From positions 1 to 48,175 of the forward strand of contig ONGE01000027.1 in NCBI GenBank assembly GCA_900317325.1: DNA of 48,175 bases. Reading direction: 5' to 3'. Within the stretch, counting starts at the first letter, position 1, and each line of letters begins with the position of its first letter. The notes under the pieces were generated by a model that was not told the origin of the DNA, did no database searches, and was given only the letters and a program-made list of their open reading frames with translations. Position numbers and translations under genes: made by a program. Positions 15,114-25,067 of the stretch are shown piece after piece. Source of the stretch: an uncultured Prevotellaceae bacterium. GTDB lineage: Bacteria > Bacteroidota > Bacteroidia > Bacteroidales > Muribaculaceae.

Positions 15114-17021
15114 TTACGAGATTTCGCCGCCAGTGTACAGCTGGTAATACTTGCCGTGCTGGGCGAGAAGCTCGTCATGGGTGCCGCGCTCGATGATGCG
15201 GCCTTTTTCCAGAACAATGATGCAATCGCTGTTGCGCACCGTTGACAGACGGTGGGCGATGACAAAGGTTGTGCGTCCCTTCATCAGGGAGTCCATGCCA
15301 CGTTGTACGAGTGTCTCGGTGCGGGTATCGATACTGCTGGTCGCCTCGTCGAGGATGAGGATAGGCGGATCGGCCACTGCGGCTCGTGCAATAGCCAGCA
15401 GCTGGCGCTCGCCTTGACTCAGATTGCCGCCATCGGAATTGAGGATGGTCTGGTAACCATCACTCAAGCGACGGATAAAGCTGTCGGCATTGACCAGTTT
15501 AGCGGCCTCAATACATTCTTGGTCAGTGGCTTCGAGCCGTCCGTAACGGATGTTGTCCATCACGGTTCCGGTAAACAGATGGGTCTCTTGCAGTACCATG
15601 CCCAAGCCGTGACGCAGGTCTTTCTTGCTGATGTCGTTGATGCTGATGTTGTCGAGCAGCACCTTGCCGTCCTGGATGTCGTAGAAACGGTTGATGAGGT
15701 TGGTAATCGTGGTTTTGCCAGCTCCGGTGCCACCCACAAAGGCGATTTTCTGGTTGGGCATCGCATTGATGTCGATGTCAAACAGCACCTGTTTCTCATC
15801 GTTGTAGCCGAAATCAACATCATTAAACTTGACGCCACCTGCCACTTTGACATATCGCAGCTTACCTTCCTCCAGGGGAATCTTCCATGCCCAGATGCCT
15901 GTGTGCCGGTTATAGGGGTGCAACAAGCCATCGTCGCCGCGTTTGGCATTAACCAGCTGCACCTTGCCTGCATCGGGCTCGGATGACTCGTCCATGAGCT
16001 TGAAAATGCGGTCAGCGCCCACCGAGGCATTCAGTACACTGTTGATCTCCTGGCTGATGCTGGCAATGGGACGGGCAAAGCTCTTGTTCAATGTGAGGAA
16101 CGCCACCAGTGTACCCAGTGTCATGCCACTGTACCCGTTGATGATGAGTGAGGCACCGAGCACGCCCATGAGCACGTAGCTCAAGTGGCCGAGGTTGCCG
16201 TTGACCGGCATGACGATATTGCTGATGCGGTTCGCATCATAGGTGTTGCTGCGCAATTCCTCGTTGATTACTTCAAACTGTTCGATGGCCTTCTTCTCGT
16301 GGCAGAAGACTTTAATGACTTTTTGTCCCGTCATCATCTCCTCGATGAAGCCGTTGACTTCGGCCAGCTTCTGCTGCTGAACGCGGAAATGCTTGCGAGA
16401 CCGCTTTCCGAGATAGGTCGTTGACCAGGCCATGATCAGCGCCATGACAATCGACAGGATAGTCATGGGAACACTCATGACAATCATGCTGGCAAAGGTG
16501 ATTCCCAGGGTGATGAGTGAGTTGAATGCTTGCGGCAGGCTGTTGGAAATCATCTGTCGCAGCGTATCCACATCATTGGTGTAAGCCGACATCACGTTGC
16601 CGTGGGCATGGGTGTCAAAGTACTTGATGGGCAGCGTCTGCATGTGCTCGAACATGCCCTTGCGCAGTTTCAGCATGGTGCCTTGAGTGACGTTGATCAT
16701 CAGGCGGCTGTGCAGGTAGGAACACAAGGCGCCAAATGCAAGCACAATGCCCAGTTTGAGCAGCGTTTCGGCCAGCGGACCATAGTCGGGATGAGCCTGA
16801 CCAATCATCGGCGTGATATAGTCGTCGATGAGGGTTCGTGTGAATAGGGTAGAGGCGAGGGTAGTGCAGGCTGTAACAACGATACACACAGCTACGGCAA
16901 GGAACGAGAATTTGTAGTTCTTCATCACAATCTTGAAAAGCCTCCACAAGGTGCTGCGCTTGTTCACTCCTGTCGTGTCTACAATGACGTGACGGTTGTT
17001 GGGTCCTCCTGGCATTCTCAT
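15114..17021 (-). CDS. ABC exporter half-transporter, catalytically complete NBD
   Basis: 635 residues: an N-terminal extension, a six-helix exporter domain (about 40-340) and an ATPase domain. The NBD shows Walker A GGTGAGKTT, a variant signature LSQGERQLLAIARA, Walker B ILILDEATSSID with the catalytic Glu, and an H-loop (FVIAHRLST). Its start overlaps the stop of the upstream half-transporter by 4 bp (ATGA), so the two subunits are made together. Pairing of an LSQG-type subunit with one whose Walker B lacks Glu is the pattern of heterodimeric type IV exporters like TM287/288 (YheH/YheI-like). Substrate unknown; multidrug or lipid export is usual for the group. An 85-residue insert precedes Walker A (about 370-420). 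Confidence 0.88.
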   Translation of the reverse strand: MRMPGGPNNRHVIVDTTGVNKRSTLWRLFKIVMKNYKFSFLAVAVCIVVTACTTLASTLFTRTLIDDYITPMIGQAHPDYGPLAETLLKLGIVLAFGALCSYLHSRLMINVTQGTMLKLRKGMFEHMQTLPIKYFDTHAHGNVMSAYTNDVDTLRQMISNSLPQAFNSLITLGITFASMIVMSVPMTILSIVMALIMAWSTTYLGKRSRKHFRVQQQKLAEVNGFIEEMMTGQKVIKVFCHEKKAIEQFEVINEELRSNTYDANRISNIVMPVNGNLGHLSYVLMGVLGASLIINGYSGMTLGTLVAFLTLNKSFARPIASISQEINSVLNASVGADRIFKLMDESSEPDAGKVQLVNAKRGDDGLLHPYNRHTGIWAWKIPLEEGKLRYVKVAGGVKFNDVDFGYNDEKQVLFDIDINAMPNQKIAFVGGTGAGKTTITNLINRFYDIQDGKVLLDNISINDISKKDLRHGLGMVLQETHLFTGTVMDNIRYGRLEATDQECIEAAKLVNADSFIRRLSDGYQTILNSDGGNLSQGERQLLAIARAAVADPPILILDEATSSIDTRTETLVQRGMDSLMKGRTTFVIAHRLSTVRNSDCIIVLEKGRIIERGTHDELLAQHGKYYQLYTGGEIS

Positions 17022-18784
17022 GATTGGGCCTCCTTTCTGTTGTCTTGGGGTTTGTCAAAATCTCCACCTGCTTCCTCTTGGATAGCACAGATTTCCTGAT
17101 AGATCTTGCAGGTTTTCAACAAATTGTCATGGCTGTCGAAACCTGCCATCTTGCCGTCATCGAGCACAAGGATGCGGTCACAATCCTTGATGCTGCTGAT
17201 GCGTTGGGCAATGATGATCTTGGTCATTTCGGGCAAATTGTCACGCAAAGCGGCGCGAATGCGGGCGTCGGTCGTATTGTCGCACGCACTGGTGCTGTCG
17301 TCCAGCACCATGACCTTGGGTTTCTTCAACAGAGCCCGAGCAATGCACAGTCGTTGTTTTTGGCCGCCCGACACATTGGTGCCGCCCTGTTCGATGCGCG
17401 TGTCATAACCGTCGGGCATTTCCATGATGAACTCGTCGGCGCATGCCACGCGACAAGCCTGCCGACATTGCTCCAGTGTGGCGTTTTCATCTCCCCAACG
17501 CAGGTTCTCGATGATCGTGCCGGTAAAAAGCACGTTTTTCTGTAAGACCACAGCCACATTATTACGCAGTGTTTCAAGATCGTAGGTATCCACGTTGTTG
17601 CCCCCGATGAGCACTTCGCCCTTAGAAACGTCATACAGGCGACTCACCAGGTTGATGAGCGATGACTTGCCGCTTCCTGTACCGCCGATGATACCAATCG
17701 ATTCGCCACTGGCAATGTGCAGATCGATGTCGTTAAGCGCATACTCTCCGCTGCCACCTTTATAAGCAAAGAAGACGTGGTTGAAATTGATGGAGCCATC
17801 AGGAATCTCGGTCAATGCGTTGTCTGGATTGACGATGTCTGGTATTTCGTTAATTACCTGTGCCACACGCTGTCCGCTAGCAAGACTTTGAGTAATTGTT
17901 ACAAAAATCATGCTCAGCATCATCAGCGACATCAAGATGGTCATGACATAAGTGAACAGGGATGTCAACTGTCCCGTGGTGAGTGTTCCGCCCACAATGA
18001 ACTGGGCTCCAAACCACGATAGGGCGATGATGCAGCCATAAACCACCATATTCATCAAGGGACGGTTCAGAGCCATCAGACTCTCGGCTTTCACGTTGAG
18101 GTCAAACAGACGCTTTGCGGCATTCCAGAACTTGGCATTCTCGTGATCCTCGCGCACAAACGCTTTAACAACCCTGATGCCTGAAACATTCTCCTGCACA
18201 ACGCTGTTAAGCACATCATACTGCTTGAAAACCAGTGCGAACATCTTAGATACTTTGCTGATAATCAGCGCTAAAATTACTCCAAGAACTACGCTCGCAA
18301 TGATGAAGATAAGACTCAAGTCAGGGCTGATCACAAAGCACATGACAATGCTCGACAACAGGTTGAAAGGTGCTCGCACCGATGTTCTGATGATTTGCTG
18401 ATAAGCATTCTGCAGATTGGTCACATCGGTCGTCATGCGTGTTACCAGGCCCGAAGTGCTGTACTTGTCGATGTCACCGAAGGCAAAACGTTGAATGTTC
18501 TTGTACATCGCGTCGCGCAGGTTGCAGGCAAATCCCGATGATGCGTAAGAAGCATAACGACCGGCCATGATAGCCGCCATCATGCTCAGGAACGCCATGA
18601 CGAGCATGATCAGTCCGTATTTATAGACACTGGGCATGTGGCCTGCGCTGATGCCATTATCAATGAGCTTGGCGGTCACATAAGGGATGAGTACGTCAAG
18701 CACCACCTCTAGCATAATGAAGAGCGGCGCCAATAACGACGCTGTTTTGTATTGCTTGACTTGTTTGAGTAGAGTTTTTATCAT
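17018..18784 (-). CDS. ABC exporter half-transporter with degenerate Walker B
   Basis: I choose the start MIKTLLKQ at 18784 (588 residues), since a -7 box TACTTTTG (18819 to 18812) covers the longer start at 18814. Six membrane helices occupy about 15-310. The NBD has Walker A GGTGSGKSS, signature VSGGQKQRLCIARA and Walker B VMVLDDSTSACD, in which Asp replaces the catalytic Glu; the H-loop position reads IIAQRISS, with Gln in place of His. Two changed catalytic positions mark this as the degenerate-site subunit of a heterodimer with the gene that overlaps its end. Probably the first gene of a two-gene operon. Confidence 0.88.
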   Translation of the reverse strand: MIKTLLKQVKQYKTASLLAPLFIMLEVVLDVLIPYVTAKLIDNGISAGHMPSVYKYGLIMLVMAFLSMMAAIMAGRYASYASSGFACNLRDAMYKNIQRFAFGDIDKYSTSGLVTRMTTDVTNLQNAYQQIIRTSVRAPFNLLSSIVMCFVISPDLSLIFIIASVVLGVILALIISKVSKMFALVFKQYDVLNSVVQENVSGIRVVKAFVREDHENAKFWNAAKRLFDLNVKAESLMALNRPLMNMVVYGCIIALSWFGAQFIVGGTLTTGQLTSLFTYVMTILMSLMMLSMIFVTITQSLASGQRVAQVINEIPDIVNPDNALTEIPDGSINFNHVFFAYKGGSGEYALNDIDLHIASGESIGIIGGTGSGKSSLINLVSRLYDVSKGEVLIGGNNVDTYDLETLRNNVAVVLQKNVLFTGTIIENLRWGDENATLEQCRQACRVACADEFIMEMPDGYDTRIEQGGTNVSGGQKQRLCIARALLKKPKVMVLDDSTSACDNTTDARIRAALRDNLPEMTKIIIAQRISSIKDCDRILVLDDGKMAGFDSHDNLLKTCKIYQEICAIQEEAGGDFDKPQDNRKEAQS

Positions 18785-18819
18785 TTCAGTAACGAAATAA
18801 AAGCATTTGCACAAAAGTA

Positions 18820-19662
18820 CAATAAAATCTTATTATTATATAATAGATAAATAGCTTTTTTTAATCATGCCTGACAATAGGGTAGAGCTGGTTATTTGAT
18901 AACAAACTTAAATATTTAGTTGAAAATACTAATTATAATATATTAATAATAATTTGATTTATAGCCAACTAGCAAGCGATAAAACGATGATTCATCAGCA
19001 GAACTGTGCTTATTACTTGAAATTAATTAAATATTTAATCAAAGCTATAAGATATATTATATTGTAAATTAGTTATTTACATTTATGAATTGCATTAGTT
19101 TTAATTTGATGTGATGCTGCTTCTGTCTAGTGTCAAGAATAATACTCTTCATGTTCTTGATTCTCAGATCATCGCTATAAATAATGATTGAAATCTGTAG
19201 TCAATCATATAGCTGTTGGATCACAAACTCTGCGGGGCAAATACTGATTTTGTGAATTAAATTAATGACATCGTGTGCTAACTGGTGCGCGTTGTGCAGC
19301 ACGAGTGTGACCACTTGGCTAAGACTGTTTGCTGGAGTTAATCAGTTTCATAAGCGAGATTCACATTATTAAAACTTTTATGCGACAGCTACCAATTGTA
19401 CCTGTTTTTCCTAAGATTTAACTCGATGAGAATTTAATGTTTTATTTCATCTCTAATTCTTGCCAGGAATTCTCAGTTCTAGGAATGTCTCTTTTGGCGA
19501 CCATTTCTTGAAATAATCATATAATAGAAAAAATAGCCCTAATAAAATAAATATTGATATTATGTAAAATACGATAATGGATATAAAGCCCCTATCTCTT
19601 CAAATCCCCCACCAAACTGAAAATAATGTGATGAGGCATGAATGATAATTGATAATTCTCAG
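18820..19662. other. Long AT-rich stretch without a gene
   Basis: About 840 bp between the ABC exporter promoter and the amidotransferase promoter. All six frames are cut into short pieces. The sequence is very AT-rich, with runs such as TAATATATTAATAATAA near 18937. I see no tRNA-like fold, strong terminator or repeat. It may be decayed DNA or hold an RNA I cannot recognise. Confidence 0.55.
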
Positions 19663-19670
19663 TAACTTTG
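19663..19670 (+). promoter_or_regulatory. -7 box of the glutamine amidotransferase gene
   Basis: TAACTTTG matches TAnnTTTG and is 5 bp before the ATG at 19676. It excludes the upstream TTG at 19649 as the start. No clear -33 element. Confidence 0.4.
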
Positions 19671-19675
19671 CAGAT

Positions 19676-20422
19676 ATGGAAACTACGACACGACAGCTGA
19701 CAATAAATGTGTTGCTTTGTGACACATTTCCCGGCAGATTACCGGATGATATACCGAGTTATCTTTCAATGTTTGAAAGTCTTTTCAAGAACATCGCTCA
19801 GGTTCATTACAGAGTGTTCATGACGATGGACGGTGAATTGCCACAGACGTTGAATCATCACGAGTTGTATTTGATTCCCGGCTGCATGTATTCGGCCTAT
19901 GATCCCCTGCCCTGGATTGAACATTTGCAAGATTGGGTGCGTGAAGCCGTATCGCAACGCGTATTCCTCATCGGCGTTTGTTTCGGGCATCAAGTGATTG
20001 CCCAGGCACTTGGCGGCAACGTTGAGAAATATGCTGGTGGCTGGGGAACTGGAATCCGCCAATCATCCATTGTTGACCAATCAATGCTCGACTTCTTCCC
20101 CGATGGCAAGTTGCAACTCCTTTATAATCACCACGATCAGGTCGTTGCATTGCCCGCCGGGGCCACAACATTGGCTACAAGTGATTTTTGCCGTTATGAA
20201 GCATGTAGAATCGATGATCATGTGTTCACTTTTCAGGGGCATCCCGAGTATACACCTTATTATATGAGCTACTATCTTGACCATCTTGCTGCAGATCAAG
20301 ATCCCATGGTGGTTAAGCGGGCCTACTCTTCGCTAGAGAGAATGGCCGCTCAAGGGCCCGATGTGGCAAAATGGATCATCAATCGATTCGACACCTGGCT
20401 GCATGCCAGGCAGAGGGATTGA
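19676..20422 (+). CDS. Class I glutamine amidotransferase-like protein
   Basis: 248 residues with the GATase class I fold. The catalytic triad is visible: nucleophile Cys102 in FLIGVCFGHQ, and His189 and Glu191 in FQGHPEY. Oxyanion-side Gly69 lies in LIPGCMYS. There is no attached synthetase domain, as in the GMP synthase-like GATase1 group, so it either releases ammonia for an unknown partner or acts as a gamma-glutamyl hydrolase. Start chosen at ATG 19676 because the -7 box lies just before it. It runs convergent with the helicase gene, whose stop is 10 bp away; no biosynthetic partner is adjacent. Confidence 0.85.
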   Translation: METTTRQLTINVLLCDTFPGRLPDDIPSYLSMFESLFKNIAQVHYRVFMTMDGELPQTLNHHELYLIPGCMYSAYDPLPWIEHLQDWVREAVSQRVFLIGVCFGHQVIAQALGGNVEKYAGGWGTGIRQSSIVDQSMLDFFPDGKLQLLYNHHDQVVALPAGATTLATSDFCRYEACRIDDHVFTFQGHPEYTPYYMSYYLDHLAADQDPMVVKRAYSSLERMAAQGPDVAKWIINRFDTWLHARQRD

Positions 20423-20432
20423 TGAAAACACA

Positions 20433-22526
20433 TTATTTTTTCCTTTTACGAGTTTTGGCTTTATAGAGGGCCTTGCGCAGACGATCGGCGATTTCTTTCT
20501 CCTCATCGGCTAAGTCTTCAAAACCTACTTTCTCATAGATATCGGCCAGCCGATCGTGTGGTGTGGGCTGTTTCTTGTCGGCTTTAGCAGCCCTTTTGTA
20601 TGCCTTGATGGCCTCAGGAACGTCATGTTGTTGCTCCATCAATTCGGCCATTGTCATGTGAGCCAGATAGTTGTTCTTGTCTATGCTGATGGCCTTTTGC
20701 AGCTCGGTTTCAGCACTTTCCGGTTGGTCCATGGTCATCATTAGCCGGGCTTTACCTATCATCGCCTCTACGCATTCGGGCATGATGCGTAATGCCTTGT
20801 TGTAATTGGCCAGAGCCGAACGTATAGCGATGTCATCGAGATGATGCTTGCCGTAGGCAGGGGCACTCCCCTCTCCCACTACCCCACTCTCGTCGATACC
20901 CAACGCTTGATCGCCCATTGATGCATATTCCAGGGCAAGGCTTTGCAAAGTTTTCTTCTGACTTTCAATCACTTGCTTAAGGCGCTCAATGGTTAGGATG
21001 TTCTTCTTGAATGAGTTTAATTTTCTGGAAATCAATCGCTTGACTGCCTCGTTCTGAAGCGTGTCTTTAATTTTCATTGCCTCGGCAAAATAATTAACAC
21101 AATCTTCAAACTCCTGATGGTCAAACGAATGTACAGCTCGGCGATAGAGCTGATTGGCTCGCTCTTGCTCCATCGCCTCATTGATGAGCTGGCGATTGTT
21201 GAACTGTCTGCTGAAATCCACAACGGCCAGATTGACAATGATATCGCGTTCGCTCAGCGGCTTGAGCAATGTGATGCCCTCCAACGATGTGCAGCGTGAC
21301 AATGCCACATAAGTCTGCCCACCAGTGAATGCTCCACCGGCAAAGTCAATCACGACATGGTTGAAAGTTAGTCCTTGGCTTCGATGAACCGTTAGTGCCC
21401 AAGCCGGTTTGATGGGAATCTGGGAGAAAGACCCCAAAACCTTTTCTTCGACCTTCTTTTCCTTTTCATTATAGGTATAAAGCATGTTTTCCCATACTTC
21501 CGGTTCGACCTGCATCTCTTCGCCGGTTTCAAGAGCTACGGTTACCGAGTTATCGCTCAGGCGGGTGACTTTTCCGATGGTGCCGTTGCACCAGCGTCCC
21601 TCCTTGTCGTTGCGAATGAAAATGACCTGAGCCTCCTCTTTAAGGGCGAGATGGTAGGCAGTGGGAAGGCTGTTCTCGGGAAAATCTCCCTCGATGACGC
21701 CCTCAAAGACAAATTCGGGCGTTTTCAATGCCTTCATGTGTTCGTCATTGATGGAGTCGACCGTGTCGCGACGTGTGGCAAGAGTGATGGCGAATTCATC
21801 TTTAACCTCTTGGTAATCAGGATTGCATCGTTGATTCAGTCTGGCCATGTCGGCTGCTGTGGCACGATTGATGCGCACACGATCCAGTAGCGCGATGAAA
21901 TCATTGTCGCTCTGACGGTAAATCTTGCGCAACTCGATGGAAACCAGATTAATTAGTTCAAAGGCCCGCGCATTAAAAAAGAAAAAGTTCTTGTAGTATC
22001 GCCTGAGGATGTCGCGTGTGTCATGGGTCACAACCGGCTCCAGCTGGAAAATGTCACCCACGAGCAGCAACTGCTTGCCGCCGAAGGGCTCACGCATGTT
22101 ACCTGAATAAACCCTTAAAACCCTGTCCACAAAATCGATGATATCGGCCCGCACCATGGAAATCTCATCAATGATGATAAGTTCAAGCTGCTGAATGAGT
22201 TTCACTTTCTCCTTGGTGTATCGCAACATCTTGCGCATGCGTGCCGGATTGGCATAGTCGGGGTCATCGGGCAGCATGGGTTTGAAAGGTATCTTGAAGA
22301 ACGAGTGCATCGTCTGTCCACCCACATTGACTGCTGCGATGCCTGTGGGAGCAAGCACTACAGTCTTTTTCTTGGTGTTGTCACGAATGTATTTCAGGAA
22401 CGTGCTTTTTCCGGTTCCGGCTTTTCCGGTCAGGAACAATGAGCGATGGGTGTGCTGAATCAGATCCCAAGCGTCCTGGAACTCAGGATTATTGAGATCA
22501 ATATGTTGCAATTCATCAATGGCCAT
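20433..22526 (-). CDS. PIF1-like superfamily 1 helicase with TPR tail
   Basis: 697 residues. The N-terminal 430 residues are a PIF1/RecD-like SF1B helicase: Walker A GKAGTGKST at about 35-43, the segment APTGIAAVNVGGQTMHSFF, Walker B LIIIDEISMVRAD, and motifs VI/V-like ALTVHRSQGLTF and YVALSRCTSLEGI near the end of the core. The C-terminal 200 residues are TPR-like helical repeats (RAVHSFDHQEFEDCVNYFAEA; ALANYNKALRIMPECVEAM; AETELQKAISIDKNNYLAH), ending in a lysine-rich tail. It likely unwinds DNA such as G-quadruplexes or stalled forks; the repeats may recruit a partner. It starts 30 bp after lepA on the same strand. Confidence 0.88.
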   Translation of the reverse strand: MAIDELQHIDLNNPEFQDAWDLIQHTHRSLFLTGKAGTGKSTFLKYIRDNTKKKTVVLAPTGIAAVNVGGQTMHSFFKIPFKPMLPDDPDYANPARMRKMLRYTKEKVKLIQQLELIIIDEISMVRADIIDFVDRVLRVYSGNMREPFGGKQLLLVGDIFQLEPVVTHDTRDILRRYYKNFFFFNARAFELINLVSIELRKIYRQSDNDFIALLDRVRINRATAADMARLNQRCNPDYQEVKDEFAITLATRRDTVDSINDEHMKALKTPEFVFEGVIEGDFPENSLPTAYHLALKEEAQVIFIRNDKEGRWCNGTIGKVTRLSDNSVTVALETGEEMQVEPEVWENMLYTYNEKEKKVEEKVLGSFSQIPIKPAWALTVHRSQGLTFNHVVIDFAGGAFTGGQTYVALSRCTSLEGITLLKPLSERDIIVNLAVVDFSRQFNNRQLINEAMEQERANQLYRRAVHSFDHQEFEDCVNYFAEAMKIKDTLQNEAVKRLISRKLNSFKKNILTIERLKQVIESQKKTLQSLALEYASMGDQALGIDESGVVGEGSAPAYGKHHLDDIAIRSALANYNKALRIMPECVEAMIGKARLMMTMDQPESAETELQKAISIDKNNYLAHMTMAELMEQQHDVPEAIKAYKRAAKADKKQPTPHDRLADIYEKVGFEDLADEEKEIADRLRKALYKAKTRKRKK

Positions 22527-22556
22527 GGCTATTCTCCCCCACTCCTGGCGAAGGTA

Positions 22557-24344
22557 TCAGTCAAGCTTCAGCACAGCCAGGAAAGCCTTTTGCGGCACTT
22601 GCACGGTGCCGATTTGCTTCATGCGCTTTTTACCGGCTTTCTGTTTCTCGAGCAGTTTGCGCTTACGGCTCACGTCACCACCATAACACTTGGCTGTCAC
22701 GTCTTTGCGCACCTGCTTGACGGTCTCGCGGGCAATGATCTTAGCACCGATTGCAGCCTGGATAGCGATGTCATACTGCTGGCGCGGAATCAACTCCTTG
22801 AGCTTTTCGCACATGCGGCGGCCAAGCGTCACGGCATTATCTACGTGGGTCAGTGTGCTCAGGGCGTCAACGGGTTGTCCGTTAAGCAGGATGTCGAGTT
22901 TAATCAACTTGGATTCACGATAGCCGTTGATATAATAATCAAATGAGGCGTATCCCTTGCTGATGCTCTTCAGCTTATCATAGAAATCGATGACAATTTC
23001 TCCCAGGGGGATGTCAAAAGTCAATTCCATGCGGTTACCCGAAATGTATTCCTGATTGGCGAGTTCACCTCGCTTAGAAAGGCACAGAGTGATAATGGGG
23101 CCCATGAATTCGCTTTGAGTGATGATCGAAGCGCGAATGTAGGGCTCCTCAATCCTCTCGATGACCGCGATGTCGGGCAATCCGGCAGGATTGTGGACTT
23201 CGGTCATGCCGCCTTTCTTGTCATAGACTTTATAGGAAACGTTGGGCACTGTCGTGATGACTTCCATGTTGAACTCGCGACTCAGGCGCTCCTGGACAAT
23301 CTCCATGTGCAGCAGGCCCAAGAAACCGCAACGGAAACCAAAACCCAGTGCCACCGACGATTCGGGCGTGAAGGTCAATGCGGCATCATTGAGCTGCAGC
23401 TTCTCAAGCGAGGCTCGCAGATTCTCAAAATCCTCGGGGTCAATAGGATAAACACCGGCAAAGACCATCGGTTTCACTTCCTGGAAGCCTTCGATGGCTT
23501 TGTCGCAGGGTTGCTGAACGTGGGTGATGGTATCGCCCACACGGACCTCGGTCGAGTTCTTGATGCCCGAAATGATGTACCCCACATTACCTGCCGAGAG
23601 ACGGGTGCAAGGCTGCTGACGCAGTTTGAGCACACCCAGCTCATCGATGTTATACTCCTTCTCGGTGTTGACAAACTTCACGAAATCCCCCTTGGCGATA
23701 GAGCCATTCAGAATCTTGAAATAAACGATGATTCCCCTGAAAGAGTTGAACACCGAGTCAAAAATCAAGGCCTGCAACGGTGCATCGGGGTCGCCCTCAG
23801 GAGCAGGTATGCGGTCAACGATTGCATCAAGGATGGCGGGAACACCTTCACCAGTGCGCGCACTGCAGCGAATGATGTCACTGGGATCGCACCCCAGCAA
23901 CTCAACAATTTCGTCTTCCACCTCATCAGGGTGAGCGCTGTCCATGTCAATCTTATTGATTACAGGAATGATTTCCAGGCCATTGTCAATCGCCATGTAC
24001 AAGTTGGAGATGGTCTGAGCCTGCACACCCTGTGTTGCATCCACAACAAGCAATGCGCCCTCGCAAGCGGCAATCGAACGAGAAACCTCATAAGAGAAGT
24101 CCACGTGTCCCGGAGTGTCGATCAGGTTAAGCGTGTATTTCTCACCATCCTTCATATAGTCCATCTGGATGGCATGACTCTTGATGGTGATGCCACGCTC
24201 TCGCTCCAGGTCCATGTCGTCGAGCACCTGAGCCTGCATGTCTTTGCCGGCTACGGTATTGGTGTACTCGAGCAAACGATCGGCGAGCGTGCTCTTGCCG
24301 TGGTCGATATGCGCCACGATACAGAAGTTGCGTATTGTCTTCAT
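22557..24344 (-). CDS. lepA: Elongation factor 4 (LepA)
   Basis: 595 residues from the ATG at 24344, the usual LepA length; a 16-codon longer frame exists but its extra codons do not look like LepA. G motifs: AHIDHGKST (G1), GITIK (G2), DTPGH (G3), NKIDM (G4). The LepA C-terminal domain is present, with [20 protein letters not shown] near the end. LepA is a ribosome-binding GTPase with a role in translation initiation and 30S assembly. A -7 box TAACTTTG lies at 24388 to 24381. The helicase gene follows after 30 bp. Confidence 0.97.
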   Translation of the reverse strand: MKTIRNFCIVAHIDHGKSTLADRLLEYTNTVAGKDMQAQVLDDMDLERERGITIKSHAIQMDYMKDGEKYTLNLIDTPGHVDFSYEVSRSIAACEGALLVVDATQGVQAQTISNLYMAIDNGLEIIPVINKIDMDSAHPDEVEDEIVELLGCDPSDIIRCSARTGEGVPAILDAIVDRIPAPEGDPDAPLQALIFDSVFNSFRGIIVYFKILNGSIAKGDFVKFVNTEKEYNIDELGVLKLRQQPCTRLSAGNVGYIISGIKNSTEVRVGDTITHVQQPCDKAIEGFQEVKPMVFAGVYPIDPEDFENLRASLEKLQLNDAALTFTPESSVALGFGFRCGFLGLLHMEIVQERLSREFNMEVITTVPNVSYKVYDKKGGMTEVHNPAGLPDIAVIERIEEPYIRASIITQSEFMGPIITLCLSKRGELANQEYISGNRMELTFDIPLGEIVIDFYDKLKSISKGYASFDYYINGYRESKLIKLDILLNGQPVDALSTLTHVDNAVTLGRRMCEKLKELIPRQQYDIAIQAAIGAKIIARETVKQVRKDVTAKCYGGDVSRKRKLLEKQKAGKKRMKQIGTVQVPQKAFLAVLKLD

Positions 24345-24513
24345 TCGTTGATGTCTCCTGTTGTTTTTCTGTTTGAAGTGCAAAGTTAGCACTTTTTTTC
24401 GACACTTCGATGATTTATGAATCTAAGTTTGCTACATGACACACTGCACACATCCTTGACCACTATGCCGGTAAGGAGGTACATCTATATGACGTAGCAG
24501 GAATAGCACCTGG

Positions 24514-24987
24514 TCACTTGCCTGGTGTGCCGTTGGGATCGACGCGGAAAGTGACGAAGCGGTTGTAAGCGTAGTTGGCGAGCGTGTAAACCACCATGGC
24601 GGTGATCATCACGATATTCTGGCCGGCCTTCTCCATCGGGAAGAACGGAATGATGTCGTCGGGGAGATTCTTCCAGCCGAGGCCCTCGAGCAGAATCCAG
24701 CTCACGCACAATTGCAATGCCAGGCAGATGAGGAAGCCGCAGACAAACAGCAACAATTCACGACTGAAGTTGTTCTTGGTCTTGAACACCCAATTGCGGT
24801 TCCACAAGAAACTGTTGATGACACCGAAGATGTATCCCACGACATTAGAAATACCATAGGACAGGCCCATCTTGGTGTTAAGCAGATAGAAGACCACAAG
24901 CGTGATGAGCGTGTTCAACACGCCAATCACTCCGTACTTGAGCAGTTGTATGCCCGTTTGGCGGGCTTCGGCCTTATCTATCTTCAT
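24514..24987 (-). CDS. GtrA-family membrane protein
   Basis: 157 residues with four membrane helices and the GtrA pattern: LLKYGVIGVLNTLITLVVFYLL at about 15-36, then GYIFGVINSFLWNRNWVFK, and the C-terminal YAYNRFVTFR. GtrA proteins are thought to help flip or pass polyprenyl-linked sugars during surface glycan modification. No glycosyltransferase gene adjoins it here. It has its own consensus promoter and lies downstream of gldH, same strand. Confidence 0.9.
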   Translation of the reverse strand: MKIDKAEARQTGIQLLKYGVIGVLNTLITLVVFYLLNTKMGLSYGISNVVGYIFGVINSFLWNRNWVFKTKNNFSRELLLFVCGFLICLALQLCVSWILLEGLGWKNLPDDIIPFFPMEKAGQNIVMITAMVVYTLANYAYNRFVTFRVDPNGTPGK

Positions 24988-25006
24988 GATAACAGTTTTA
25001 ACGAGA

Positions 25007-25037
25007 CAAAATTATGTAAATTTAACGAATTGACAAA
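25007..25037 (-). promoter_or_regulatory. Promoter of the gtrA-like gene
   Basis: Minus strand: TTTG (25037 to 25034), 19 bp, TAATTTTG (25014 to 25007). A near-perfect match to the Bacteroidetes consensus with a leader of about 15 nt. Confidence 0.65.
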
Positions 25038-25067
25038 ATGTTTTTTCGCCTTTGATTCAGCGATGTG

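Noticed and set aside
23115-24389. 424-codon frame opposite lepA
   Set aside because: lepA is certain on the other strand and its codon use explains the open frame.
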